Shown: in pieces, positions 44,069 through 52,992 of the stretch
Layout: every line of letters starts with the position of its first letter
How positions within the stretch are numbered: position 1 is the stretch's first letter
Source of the DNA: Erwinia sp039023475
Lineage (GTDB): Bacteria; Pseudomonadota; Gammaproteobacteria; Enterobacterales; Enterobacteriaceae
Assembly (NCBI RefSeq): GCF_039023475.1
Contig: NZ_JBCHVB010000001.1
Coordinates: 620,001-684,000 of the forward strand
DNA length: 64,000 nucleotides
Direction: 5' to 3'
Notes under the pieces: model-generated
What the model was told of the DNA's origin: nothing
Databases searched by the model: none
What the model saw: only the letters and a program-made list of their open reading frames with translations
Made by a program: the position numbers and the translations under genes

Positions 44069-44974
44069 TCAGGTCAGACGATACCAGGCATCCGGGACGG
44101 GCGTGGCAGGCAAACCGGGCTGGTTAGTCATCTCCAGCAGGTTGATTTCAATATTGGTGCACATGGCGTCCATCGGCAGGTGATTATTCGCATAGCCAAA
44201 CGGCATCTCCAGCTCTTCTGCCAGCGTATCCAGCGAGAGGAAGCTGTAGGCGATAAACACCGAGACCAGCGGCGTCATGTAGTGCAGATCCGGCACCAGG
44301 GCAAAAGGCAGTAGCGTACAGAAGAGATAGACGGTGCGGTGCAGCAGCAGTCCGTAGGCGAACGGAAGCGGCATACTGGCCAGGCGCTCGCAGCCTCCAA
44401 GCACCAGTGAAAGCTGATGGATACTGCTATCCAGCTGGGCATACACGACGTCCGACACCGCCCCGCTACGCCGCTGTTCGCTGAGCCAGCGGGAGATTTT
44501 CATCTCAATCGCGTTGGTTGGCGCACGAAGACGCAGAATTTCCTCCGCCTCGTCCCCCAGATAGCGTTGCAGATCCGCCCTCGGGTCGGTATGGCGCAGC
44601 TGGTGCTTCAGGCTGTGGCAGAACGCCATAAGTAGCGCGGTAATGCGAGGCCCGCTGGCGGGAGAGATGGCATCAACCTGCCGCAGAATAGTGCGGCAGG
44701 CAATCAGCAGCCCGCCCCACAGCTGCCGCGCCTCGGTAAAGCGCGCATAGCAGACGCTGTTGCGAAAGCCGAGGAAGATGGCGATGGAAACCCCGAGCAG
44801 GCTGAAGGGTGCCAGCGTCAGCCTGATGCCCAGCGTTTCATACCACTCCAGAGAAAAAATGGCGACGACGGACATCAGCAAATTCAGGCTGAGGCGGAAC
44901 AGAATGCCGGACAGCACAGAGCCGTGCCAGGCAAACAGGCGGATAAACCAGTGGCGATGCGGTCGGACGATCAT
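44069..44974 (-). CDS. Bestrophin family chloride-channel-like membrane protein
   Basis: The 301-residue protein closely resembles E. coli YneE (304 aa), a bacterial bestrophin (PF01062). The N-terminal MIVRPHRHWFIRLFAWHGSV, the segment FSLLGVSIAIFLGFRNSVCYARF with the conserved FRNxxxYxRFxEAR pattern (about 57-85), and the C-terminal DPxxHMTP-like LHYMTPLVSVFIAYSFLSLD (about 232-251) mark the pentameric channel fold. Selectivity (anion or sodium, as for Klebsiella KpBest) cannot be told. ATG 44974 is taken from the YneE start; the ribosome site is weak. Confidence 0.88.
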   Translation of the reverse strand: MIVRPHRHWFIRLFAWHGSVLSGILFRLSLNLLMSVVAIFSLEWYETLGIRLTLAPFSLLGVSIAIFLGFRNSVCYARFTEARQLWGGLLIACRTILRQVDAISPASGPRITALLMAFCHSLKHQLRHTDPRADLQRYLGDEAEEILRLRAPTNAIEMKISRWLSEQRRSGAVSDVVYAQLDSSIHQLSLVLGGCERLASMPLPFAYGLLLHRTVYLFCTLLPFALVPDLHYMTPLVSVFIAYSFLSLDTLAEELEMPFGYANNHLPMDAMCTNIEINLLEMTNQPGLPATPVPDAWYRLT

Positions 44975-45091
44975 GATAGGCAGGCAAGTCAATTTTTTGC
45001 CGATTCTGGCAAATTCCGCCGCCGCTTCCCAGCACTATTTTGTGAGTTTAATCACATTTATTTTCTGACCCCATCTTGACAGCCTGCGGCC

Positions 45092-46552
45092 TTATCTGCT
45101 GGTAAGCGGCGCCATCAGATTGTACTGAGGGCTGCTACCCGGCGACAGGCTCACCGGCGGGGCCAGCTTCAGCGTGATCCAGTTCGAGGTGACCCGCTGA
45201 TCCCTGTCGTCCTCCAGCGTGACCGAAAGGCGGTATTCGTTACTGGCTTCCGGCGAACTGTCCCAGGCGGGGATAATGATGCTCCATCCCCGGGGGCTGG
45301 TATTGTCGGGCGGCGGCGTCAGGCTTAGCGCCTGCGTATCGCCCTGCCAGCTAATCGCCTTAATGGGATTGGCGTTATAGATTTGCAACTTCAGCGGCAG
45401 CGTCTCTCCCGGCTGCACCTGCCACGGCGGCGTGGCAAGAAATACCGAGAGCGTCTTGCGCTGGCGAAATTCCATTACCGGCGTGTTGCTGCGGGCCACC
45501 GCGTCGTAGCGGCTACCGCTCAGCGAGTGTGCCGCCGCGACGTTCTGCGCCGAGAGCTGCTTACTCAGCGCCACGCCGATCCGGTAGTTCATTTTCAGAC
45601 CAACCTGATCCTGCGTCTCGCCGGTATCCGCCGTTTTGTGCGACGCGGTCAGGGTAAAGAGAGGGACGGGCGTATAGCTCACGCCCAGCTTGACGGCAGA
45701 AGGATTGGTCGCCGTTGTGCCGCTGTGAAAGAGATCCACCTCTTTACCCAGGTACTGTTCATAGCTGAGCGAAATACCGAGCTGACGGTAAAACGGCAGA
45801 TAACCCTGAGTGGTAATGTCATAACCGCGCGCCATGCGCATCTGTGAGGTGTGCGTCCGGTCACGCCAGCCTGAGAGCGGCTGATAGTAGTTGGCGGAAA
45901 ACCGCAGGTAATCTCCCCACGCTTCTGCCCCCAGCGAACCGCGCTGCTGGTCTGACTCAAGCAGGCTGTCGATAAACCCGTTATAGCCCAGCCGCCAGTC
46001 CCCCACCAGCCAGCGCTGCCCGAGTCCGGCATTGCCCACCAGACCATTGTCAGTCTGTTCAAGCCCTAACTGACTGAAGGTCAGATACTGGTAGTTATCC
46101 TGCCAGGGCGTGATCAGCTGTGCGGTGGTGCCGTTGAAACTCCCTTCAGCATCGACCATCAGGGAAAGATCGGCACGGCCATAAGGCGAGAGTAGCTGTA
46201 ACGCTTCATCTTCAGCCCGGCGCGTCGCCTCGTCGCGAAACTGCGTAAACGCCCACTGGCTGGCCTGTTCGCCCAGCGAAATATCGTCGTCGCTGTTCAT
46301 GCTGGCTTCGCCGATGCTTTTCATCGCCTCTGCGATGCGTTTTTCCAGCGCTTGCGCCGCCGCATCGCTGTCGCTGCCTAACTCAGGCAGCTGACTCTGT
46401 AACTTACTGAAGCGGGCTGGATCGTCGAAAGGGGCATCCGCAACGGTCGTTTGCGTGGTCAGCGCGAAGGCGGATCGCGGACCGGGCAGCACCATAATCA
46501 GGGCCACCAGCAGCGCGGAAGTTGCGGGAGAGAGGGCGTTTAGTCTGCTCAT
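45092..46552 (-). CDS. ychO: YchO-like inverse autotransporter beta-barrel protein
   Basis: The 486-residue protein has a signal peptide (about 1-30, ending FALT) and matches E. coli YchO (464 aa). The intimin/invasin-type inverse autotransporter barrel spans about 90-330 (LSPYGRADLSLMVDAEGSF, GLGQRWLVGDWRLGYNGFID with GAEAWGDYLRFSANYYQPLS following). A single Ig-like domain region follows (about 370-470; VFLATPPWQVQPGETLPLKL). It lacks the long repeat passenger of true invasins, so it is a minimal member. Role in adhesion or invasion is inferred from the family. Confidence 0.88.
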   Translation of the reverse strand: MSRLNALSPATSALLVALIMVLPGPRSAFALTTQTTVADAPFDDPARFSKLQSQLPELGSDSDAAAQALEKRIAEAMKSIGEASMNSDDDISLGEQASQWAFTQFRDEATRRAEDEALQLLSPYGRADLSLMVDAEGSFNGTTAQLITPWQDNYQYLTFSQLGLEQTDNGLVGNAGLGQRWLVGDWRLGYNGFIDSLLESDQQRGSLGAEAWGDYLRFSANYYQPLSGWRDRTHTSQMRMARGYDITTQGYLPFYRQLGISLSYEQYLGKEVDLFHSGTTATNPSAVKLGVSYTPVPLFTLTASHKTADTGETQDQVGLKMNYRIGVALSKQLSAQNVAAAHSLSGSRYDAVARSNTPVMEFRQRKTLSVFLATPPWQVQPGETLPLKLQIYNANPIKAISWQGDTQALSLTPPPDNTSPRGWSIIIPAWDSSPEASNEYRLSVTLEDDRDQRVTSNWITLKLAPPVSLSPGSSPQYNLMAPLTSR

Positions 46553-46777
46553 AACCTCATAACGTGCCGTCAGGCAATCTGTTTTTTAACTGAAAACGTA
46601 AGGTGTCTCACAAAATTAGCGAAAGGTTACCTTAGCATAATTCCGGCTATGAGAAACAACCCGTAACGGCGAGAAGAGACTGATGAGTTGCTTAATCCGG
46701 CTGCATGATGGCGGCCTGGCGAAGAGATAAGTTATCGGCCAGGCTGTTTGCAGGCCATTTTACAAAAGGGTTATCCG

Positions 46778-47332
46778 ATGAAGAAAACGCTGCTCTCTGT
46801 TTCTCTGCTGTTGAGCCTTGCCGCTGCGGCAGAAGCGGCTACGCCGCCGTTTACGCTCAGCTCCCCCGATTTTAACGATAATGCTCTGCTCGACAAAAAG
46901 TTTGCCGGTAATGCCGCAGGGAAAGCGGCCTGTACCGGGGAAAATATTTCTCCAGCGCTAAGCTGGGAGAACCCCCCGGCCAAAACGCAAAGTTATGTAC
47001 TGATCATGGATGATCTGGTGGGTGCGAAAGGTTTGGGCGTGAACCATATGGTCGCATATAACATTCCTGCCAGCCGCACCCAGTTTGCCCAGAGCGATTT
47101 GAGCGACGGTACAGGCTATACCGGCGGCACGAACACGCCCGGCACCCTGCGCTATTATGGTCCCTGCCCGCCCGCAGGCAGCGGCGCTCACCACTACAAC
47201 TTCACGCTGATCGCGACCGATCTCCCGACGAACGTCCTGGAGCGCGGCCTGACCAGAGAGGCGCTGCTGAGCCGTCTGAAAGGCCATGCACTGGGCGCCG
47301 CCGGGCTGGTTGGCCGCTTCGGCAATGAGTGA
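46778..47332 (+). CDS. Secreted YbcL/YbhB-like PEBP family protein
   Basis: The 184-residue protein has a signal peptide (MKKTLLSVSLLLSLAAAAEA, cut before TPPF) and a phosphatidylethanolamine-binding-protein fold: TGENISPALSWENPPA (about 45-60), LIMDDLVGAKGLGVNHMVAYNIP (given by ends LIMDD and HMVAYNIP) and YYGPCPPAGSGAHHYNFTL (about 127-145). The DxxxP/HxxxxxIP and GPCPP blocks are typical of YbcL. YbcL of uropathogenic E. coli dampens neutrophil migration; no such role can be assumed here. ATG 46778 gives the signal peptide. It is convergent with the sugar operon, 5 bp apart. Confidence 0.85.
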   Translation: MKKTLLSVSLLLSLAAAAEAATPPFTLSSPDFNDNALLDKKFAGNAAGKAACTGENISPALSWENPPAKTQSYVLIMDDLVGAKGLGVNHMVAYNIPASRTQFAQSDLSDGTGYTGGTNTPGTLRYYGPCPPAGSGAHHYNFTLIATDLPTNVLERGLTREALLSRLKGHALGAAGLVGRFGNE

Positions 47333-47337
47333 TCGCC

Positions 47338-48135
47338 TCAGGACATAATCAAACCGCCATCCACATTAATGGTCTGTCCGGTGATGTAGCGTGCATCATC
47401 GGACGCCAGGAAAGCGACGAGTCCGGCCACGTCCTGCGGCTGCCCTGCCCGTTTGAGCGGGATACCCTCAACCCACTCCGCCATCAGCTCCCCCTTACCA
47501 TACTGCTTGCGTTCGCTGCTGAGGATCTCACCCCATTTGCTGTCGTTATAGTCCCACATTTCGCTTTCGATAATGCCCGGACAGAAGGCGTTGACGGTGA
47601 TATTCCAGGGCGCCAGCTCATGCGCCAGGCTCTGGGTAATGCCGATCACCCCCATTTTGCTGGCGGCATAGTGCGGCGTGTAGATAAATCCCTGACGTCC
47701 CTGGCCTGAAGAGGTATTGATCAGGCTGCCCGAACGCTGCTTCACCATCTGCTTCGCGGCTTCACGACAGCAGAGCCAGACGCCGGTGGTGTTGACGGCC
47801 AGCACCTTTTCAAAGTCCGCCTTTGGCATTTTGTCGAATGCCGCAATGGTGATCACGCCCGCATTCTGGATCGAAACATCGATAGTGCCAAAGCGTGCCG
47901 CTGCCTGCGCATAGAGATCAGCAACCTCGGTCTCATTCGTCACATCAACCTGAAGCGGCAGAATCTCGCCGCCAGCTTCCGCGCTCAGCCGCTCTGCCGT
48001 GGCAAAGACGCGTTCATCGTTCGATACCATCACCAGATTGGCACCGTCACGGGCGAAGCGCTCTGCGATACCCGCGCCAATGCCACGACAGGCACCGGTG
48101 ATTACCACGGTTTTTCCCTGAAAATTACGGTTCAT
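47338..48135 (-). CDS. Short-chain dehydrogenase of the sugar operon (first SDR)
   Basis: The 265-residue classical SDR has the NAD(P) motif TGACRGIGAGIAERF (about 12-26), NAG in SIQNAGVITIA (about 90), catalytic Ser in LINTSSGQGRQG (about 140) and YAASK (about 157-161). It should oxidise a polyol or reduce a ketose in the pathway. AAGGAGAAAAG precedes ATG 48135; the longer frame overlaps the kinase gene and is rejected. It is the last of nine genes, 10 bp after the kinase. Substrate not known. Confidence 0.88.
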   Translation of the reverse strand: MNRNFQGKTVVITGACRGIGAGIAERFARDGANLVMVSNDERVFATAERLSAEAGGEILPLQVDVTNETEVADLYAQAAARFGTIDVSIQNAGVITIAAFDKMPKADFEKVLAVNTTGVWLCCREAAKQMVKQRSGSLINTSSGQGRQGFIYTPHYAASKMGVIGITQSLAHELAPWNITVNAFCPGIIESEMWDYNDSKWGEILSSERKQYGKGELMAEWVEGIPLKRAGQPQDVAGLVAFLASDDARYITGQTINVDGGLIMS

Positions 48136-48145
48136 ACTTTTCTCC

Positions 48146-49660
48146 TTAACGGGACGGATTGGCAGGCTGCCAGAGCGTGCGGCCGACCGCCTCGCGCCAG
48201 CCCTGCCAGGATTGCTGGCACTGCTGATGCCGGTCTTCATCCGGCTGCCAGATCTCATGTTCCGGCAGCAGCAGCCGGAGTTGATCGTCACTGAGCTGTT
48301 CTGCGGCGCGGCGGGCCAGCAGTCCTGCGCCCAGCGCGGAAAGTTCAGGTGTCGTGCTGCGGGCGACGGGACAGCCCAGCAGATCGGCCTGAAACTGCAT
48401 CAGCCAGGGATTCTGCGTCGGGCCGCCGTCGACCATCAGCGTCTGAAGATGAAAGTCGGGATGCTGGCGCATCGCGCTGATAACGTCGGCTATCTGATAG
48501 GCGACCGCCTCCAGCGCAGCGCGGATCAGGTGGGCAGGCGTGACGCCCCGGCTCAGTCCGCAGATCACGCCGCGGGCCCGATCGTCCCACCAGGGCGCCC
48601 CGGTCCCGGTCAGCGCCGGCACAAAATAGACGCCCAGCGTGGAGTCAATACTGGCGGGCAACTCATGCAGCGCGCGCGAAAGTACCTCTCCTTTGCCGTC
48701 CGTCAGGCCGGTTGCCTGCGCCATCCAGGCGACGCCGTCGCCGGTATGGGGGATATTGCCCTCCAGCCCGTAAAGGATCCGGCTGCCATCATGCCAGGCG
48801 ACGGTGGTCGCCAGCTGAGTGATGCTGGTGTCGGGCGTCACCAGCGGGGCCATCACCGAGGAGCCCGTGCCATAGGTCGCCTTAATGCCGCCGGGCGCGC
48901 CCAGGCCGTGGCCGTAAAGCGCCGCGTGAGAATCGCCGATCATCGCCATCACCGGCAGCCCATCGGGGATCCCTTCCAGGCCCGAGGTAGTGCCAAACAG
49001 GCCGCAGGAGGGAGAGATATCCGGCAGCGCCGCGCGGGGCAGCCCAAACAGCGCCAGCATTCCCGCATCCCAGTCCCCGGTTCGCAGGTTCAGCAGTTGG
49101 GTACGCGCCGCGTTGGAGGTGTCGCAGCGGAACTGCCGGCCGCCGGTAAACTGCCACAGCAGCCAGGCATCAATAGTGCCCAGGCAGATGTCGCCGTTCG
49201 CCGCCCTTTCCACGCCATTTTCGACGCTCTCCAGCAGCCAGCGCATTTTCGAGGCGGAAAACAGCGGCGCAACGGGCAGCCCGGTCACCTCACGGATCAA
49301 GGGTTCCTGTTCTTCGCGGCGGAGCCGGTCGCAAAAATCCGCCGTCCGCGAGCATTGCCAGGTGAGCGCCGGCGCGAGCGGTTTGCCCCCGGCCCGCGTC
49401 CATCCCATCACCGTTTCGCGCTGGTTGCTGATAGCCAGCGCCGCCACGCGGTTTTCGCCCACCGCCTGTATCACTTCCCGCATCACGGTAAGCGACATCT
49501 CCAGCAGCAGCATGCCATCCTGCTCCACCCAGCCCGGCTGCGGCGTGCTGACCGTCAGCGGACGCGACGCTTTGGCCACCACCCGGCCACGGGCGTCAAT
49601 CGCCACCGCCTTAACATTACTGGTGCCTTCATCCAGCGCCACGATCACTTCTCTAGCCAT
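48146..49660 (-). CDS. FGGY-family carbohydrate kinase
   Basis: The 504-residue kinase starts MAREVIVALDEGTSNVKAVA, with the phosphate-binding DEGTSNVK loop (about 9-16). The FGGY_N and FGGY_C halves are both present: IGDSHAALYGHGLGAPGGIKATYGTGSS marks the catalytic Asp and second ATP loop (described by GDSHAA and YGTGSS, about 252-277), and VDGGPTQNPWLMQFQADLLG (about 403-422) the C-terminal nucleotide site. It phosphorylates a ketose or polyol; similarity is to glycerol/xylulose/apulose-type kinases but specificity is not readable. Its start overlaps the permease stop by 8 bp. Confidence 0.9.
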   Translation of the reverse strand: MAREVIVALDEGTSNVKAVAIDARGRVVAKASRPLTVSTPQPGWVEQDGMLLLEMSLTVMREVIQAVGENRVAALAISNQRETVMGWTRAGGKPLAPALTWQCSRTADFCDRLRREEQEPLIREVTGLPVAPLFSASKMRWLLESVENGVERAANGDICLGTIDAWLLWQFTGGRQFRCDTSNAARTQLLNLRTGDWDAGMLALFGLPRAALPDISPSCGLFGTTSGLEGIPDGLPVMAMIGDSHAALYGHGLGAPGGIKATYGTGSSVMAPLVTPDTSITQLATTVAWHDGSRILYGLEGNIPHTGDGVAWMAQATGLTDGKGEVLSRALHELPASIDSTLGVYFVPALTGTGAPWWDDRARGVICGLSRGVTPAHLIRAALEAVAYQIADVISAMRQHPDFHLQTLMVDGGPTQNPWLMQFQADLLGCPVARSTTPELSALGAGLLARRAAEQLSDDQLRLLLPEHEIWQPDEDRHQQCQQSWQGWREAVGRTLWQPANPSR

Positions 49661-50720
49661 GGGTGACCTCAGAGAGCGGCGCGGCCGCCTGCTTTTTTTC
49701 ATGACGACGCATCAACACCACCTTGCTCTGTAAGCGCTGCTGGAACTGGTCAATCACCACGGCGGTCACGATCACCAGCCCTTTGATCACCATCTGCCAG
49801 AAATCACTGACGCCCATCATCACCATGCCGTCAGCAAGAAACACAATCACGAAGGCGCCAATGATCGAACCGGAAACGCGCCCGCGTCCCCCTGCCAGCG
49901 CCGTTCCGCCCAGCACCGTCGCCCCAATGGCGTCCATTTCGAACATATTCCCGGTCATCGGGTGCGCGGTTTGCAGCTGTGACGCGACCACCAGCCCGAC
50001 CAGCGCCGCGCACAGGCCGGAGAAGGCATAGACGAAGACTTTTACCTTTACGATGGGCACGCCGGCCAGACGCGCCGCAGATTCGTTGCCGCCGCTGGCG
50101 TAGATATAGCGTCCCAGCGGCGTTTTCCGGGTGATGTAAAGCCCCAGCAGCAGAAAGGCGACCATCAGCCAGATCGGAATATAGATGCCCAGCAGCGTGC
50201 CGGAACCGAGAATGGCGAAGCCGGTATTGCCCAGCGGCGGCTCACCGACCAGGTTGGCATAGGTGCCGCCGTTGTTAAACAGCAGCGCCGCGCCGCGCGC
50301 CACATACATCATTCCCAGCGTGCAGATAAAGGGAGCCACACCCAGCCGCGTAATCACCGTGCCGTTAATCAAGCCCACCAGAATGCCGAAGATCGCGACG
50401 ACCAGGATCACTTCAGGTACGTTCAGAAAGAGAATGTTGCCGCCCCAGATCGGAATGCCGCTGGTCAGCAGCGCTCCGGCGACCATGCCGCATATCCCCG
50501 CAACAGCACCGACGGAAAGATCGATGCCGCCGGTCAGGATCACCAGCGTCATGCCGATCGCCAGCAGCCCGGTAATCGCCACATGCTGGGTCATAATCAG
50601 CAGGTTGGAGGGCGTAAGGAAATTCGGCACCATTACGCTGAAGAAGCCGATCACGATAAGCAGCGCGATAAATGTGCGCGCCTTAAGCAGATACATATAG
50701 AGCAGGTATTTCTGGTTCAT
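49653..50720 (-). CDS. Ribose-type sugar ABC transporter permease
   Basis: The 355-residue inner-membrane permease of the RbsC/BPD_transp_2 family has about 8-10 hydrophobic segments. Signature stretches are MTLVILTGGIDLSVGAVAG (about 57-75) and GRYIYASGGNESAARLAGVP with the EAA-like loop (about 205-224), then ATVLGGTALAGGRGRVSGSIIG (given by ends ATVLGG and GSIIG). It forms the membrane channel with the ATPase encoded just upstream and the downstream kinase overlaps it. It probably works as a homodimer since only one permease gene is present. Confidence 0.92.
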   Translation of the reverse strand: MNQKYLLYMYLLKARTFIALLIVIGFFSVMVPNFLTPSNLLIMTQHVAITGLLAIGMTLVILTGGIDLSVGAVAGICGMVAGALLTSGIPIWGGNILFLNVPEVILVVAIFGILVGLINGTVITRLGVAPFICTLGMMYVARGAALLFNNGGTYANLVGEPPLGNTGFAILGSGTLLGIYIPIWLMVAFLLLGLYITRKTPLGRYIYASGGNESAARLAGVPIVKVKVFVYAFSGLCAALVGLVVASQLQTAHPMTGNMFEMDAIGATVLGGTALAGGRGRVSGSIIGAFVIVFLADGMVMMGVSDFWQMVIKGLVIVTAVVIDQFQQRLQSKVVLMRRHEKKQAAAPLSEVTHG

Positions 50721-50764
50721 GGTGTGTTCCTCAACGTCCCTTGCGGGAGGGAGCCAATGCCTGA

Positions 50765-52318
50765 TTAATCGTGTGGTGTGGAGGCGACGATAAGCTTTTC
50801 CCGGGTGGCTTCTGTCCGGCTGAGATCGGCGGTGATTTTGCCATCCGCCATCACCAGAACGCGGTCAGCCAGCGCCATAACCTCATCCAGTTCAGAGGAG
50901 GAGAACATCACGGCCAGCCCCTCACGCGCCATGGAACCGATCAGATGATAGACATCCGTCTTGGCGCCCACGTCGATGCCGCGGGTCGGCTCGTCCAGCA
51001 GGACCACTTCTGGCCGGGTCATCAGCGCCTTCCCCAGCACCACTTTCTGCTGGTTGCCGCCGCTTAACGAGGTGATGGGCAGCTCCGCGTCGCTGACTTT
51101 GATCGCCAGCCGCTGGATCATCTGCTCAACGCTCTGCTCTTCCTGCTGCGGCCGCAGCGGGTTCAGCGCCCGGCGGAACCCTTTCAGACTGAGATCGCTG
51201 AGGGTCATGTTGGTCCTGATCGACATCAGCTCGATCACCCCTTCGCCTTTCCGATCCTCCGGCACCAGCGCCAGCCCTTTTTTCAGCCGGTACTGGAAGC
51301 TACGGCCCGCCAGCGCCTCGCCGTTAAGGTTCACGCTGCCGCTCTGGCAATCCATCAGCCCGATCATGCCCTTAAAGAGTTCGGTACGCCCGGCGCCAAG
51401 CAAGCCATAAATGCCAATCACCTCGCCCTTACGCAGGCTGAACGAGATCTCATTCAGCTTATAGCCACCGTTCTGCGCCAGCGCGGTCAGGCCCTGTACC
51501 TCGAGCACCGTCTCGTGCTGTTCAGCCGCCTGATAGTCAAAATGCTTTTTCTTATCGCCCACCATCTGCTCAATGATCCAGGGCACGCTGGCGTCCCGTA
51601 CTTCGCGCTCGCAGATAAAGCGCCCGTCCCGGAAAATCGTGATGTGATCGCCTATCTCCATCAGCTCTTCGAGGCGGTGAGAGATATAGATAATGGTGAC
51701 ACCGCGCCGCTTCAGCGCAGCGATAACGTTAAACAGAACTTTGACCTCAGACTGGCTGAGGGCGGACGTTGGCTCATCCATAATCAGCACGCGGGTGTCT
51801 TTTGAGAGCGCACGCGCAATCTCGACCAGCTGCTGGTGTCCGATGCCCAGTTCATTCAGCGCGGCGTAGGGATCGACGTCCAGCTCCAGCCGCTCCAGCA
51901 GCGCTCTGGCAAGCTGATACTGGTACTTCTCGTTAATTCTGCCGCGCTGAAAGAACTCGTTGCCGATAAAAATGTTGTCCATCACGTTCATGTTGGGAAA
52001 GAGGTTCAGCTCCTGGAAAATGATGCTGATGCCATGCTTCTCCGCCTGCTGGGTTGAGCCCAGCGTAACCGGCTCGCCATCCAGCAGGATCTGGCCCGAC
52101 GAAGGCACCTCCACACCGGCCAGCAGTTTCATCATGGTGGACTTGCCCGCGCCATTCTCCCCAATCAGCACGTTGACCTGGTTGCGGTAAACGCGGTAGT
52201 TCACCTGATCAAGCGCGGTCACGCCCGGATAGATGCGCGATACGTTGCGCGTTTCGATAATGACTTCCGGCTGCTCGCTGGCCGGGTTCAGACGATCGAC
52301 TTCATTGTGCGCCATCAT
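50765..52318 (-). CDS. Sugar ABC transporter ATPase with two nucleotide-binding domains
   Basis: The 517-residue RbsA-like protein carries two ABC modules. The first has Walker A GENGAGKSTMMKLL (about 57-70) and signature-like LGIGHQQLVEIARAL with Walker B VLIMDEPTSALSQSEV (about 155-190). The second (from about 270) has a degenerate P-loop GLLGAGRTELFKG (about 303) and signature LSGGNQQKVVLGKAL with VVLLDEPTRGIDVG (about 415-445), the usual RbsA/XylG layout. The start is ATG 52318 or 52315, right behind GGAGGAGG; it overlaps the end of the DUF2291 gene by up to 17 bp. Confidence 0.93.
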   Translation of the reverse strand: MMAHNEVDRLNPASEQPEVIIETRNVSRIYPGVTALDQVNYRVYRNQVNVLIGENGAGKSTMMKLLAGVEVPSSGQILLDGEPVTLGSTQQAEKHGISIIFQELNLFPNMNVMDNIFIGNEFFQRGRINEKYQYQLARALLERLELDVDPYAALNELGIGHQQLVEIARALSKDTRVLIMDEPTSALSQSEVKVLFNVIAALKRRGVTIIYISHRLEELMEIGDHITIFRDGRFICEREVRDASVPWIIEQMVGDKKKHFDYQAAEQHETVLEVQGLTALAQNGGYKLNEISFSLRKGEVIGIYGLLGAGRTELFKGMIGLMDCQSGSVNLNGEALAGRSFQYRLKKGLALVPEDRKGEGVIELMSIRTNMTLSDLSLKGFRRALNPLRPQQEEQSVEQMIQRLAIKVSDAELPITSLSGGNQQKVVLGKALMTRPEVVLLDEPTRGIDVGAKTDVYHLIGSMAREGLAVMFSSSELDEVMALADRVLVMADGKITADLSRTEATREKLIVASTPHD

Positions 52319-52937
52319 CTCCTCCTCCCTGACGGACCACGCGCACTGGCGTGATATCTGGCGCACGCTGCGGCAGATCCCAGCTGCTGAAGACGCCGCT
52401 CACTTCCACGCGCTCGCCCACTTTCGGCTGCAGTTTTTTGACCTCGTCTGCGGCCAGCGTATTGATGGCTTTGCCGTAGTCGCCAAACAGCACCTGATCG
52501 TTGAAATCCTGGTAACTCACGCCCCGGTAGACATCACGCAGGGCAGTACCGCGAACGATGGGGCCGATCTGCACCCGTACCGTCTGGCCGTCGGCCTCTG
52601 TCAGCGTCATTTTTCCACTTCGCGAGGTGGTATTGACCGCCGAGACGGTGCCGCTCACCTTCACGCTGAAGACGCAGGGATTTTCAGCCTGGCTGCGGTA
52701 GCCCAGCTGCTGACAGGCGCTGTCGAAATCCTTCGCGGCCGCCAGCGCTTTCATCAGCTCACCGAGCGGCCTGGCCTCGTTCACCACCTGTGGGACGATT
52801 TTGCTGGCGTAAACGGCGCTGACATCGGCCATATGGGGGTTGGGTGGGTTTTTCAGCTCGGCCAGCTCCTGCTGCGACACGATGCGGCAGCCGCCGAGCA
52901 GTAACGCGGTCGTTGCCAGCCAGATTCGCCTGGTCAT
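52302..52937 (-). CDS. DUF2291 family periplasmic lipoprotein
   Basis: The 211-residue protein has a lipoprotein signal with lipobox LLGGC (Cys about 17). The rest includes VYASKIVPQVVNEARPLGEL, VSGTVSAVNTTSRSGKMTL and VRVQIGPIVRGTALRDVYRG, hallmarks of the DUF2291 family that goes with ribose-type ABC transporters. Role in transport is unknown; it may help the binding protein or tether the importer. It lies between the binding-protein and ATPase genes and overlaps the latter. Confidence 0.85.
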   Translation of the reverse strand: MTRRIWLATTALLLGGCRIVSQQELAELKNPPNPHMADVSAVYASKIVPQVVNEARPLGELMKALAAAKDFDSACQQLGYRSQAENPCVFSVKVSGTVSAVNTTSRSGKMTLTEADGQTVRVQIGPIVRGTALRDVYRGVSYQDFNDQVLFGDYGKAINTLAADEVKKLQPKVGERVEVSGVFSSWDLPQRAPDITPVRVVRQGGGDDGAQ

Positions 52938-52992
52938 AACGCTTCTCCTTCGCGCCCCTTCAGGGGCGCGCCAGTGTCGTGATGGTGATACC

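Noticed and set aside
43958..44314. Plus-strand frame starting MVSLKGADFANFAGLRGLAG near the bestrophin gene
   Set aside because: The Gly/Leu/Ala pattern comes from short GGGCTGGC repeats, no ribosome site is visible and most of it is antisense to the bestrophin gene. It could be a gene remnant but I cannot support it.
48212..49666. Long 484-codon plus-strand frame opposite the FGGY kinase
   Set aside because: It is an antisense shadow of a GC-rich kinase gene; the minus-strand product has clear family motifs and fits the operon.
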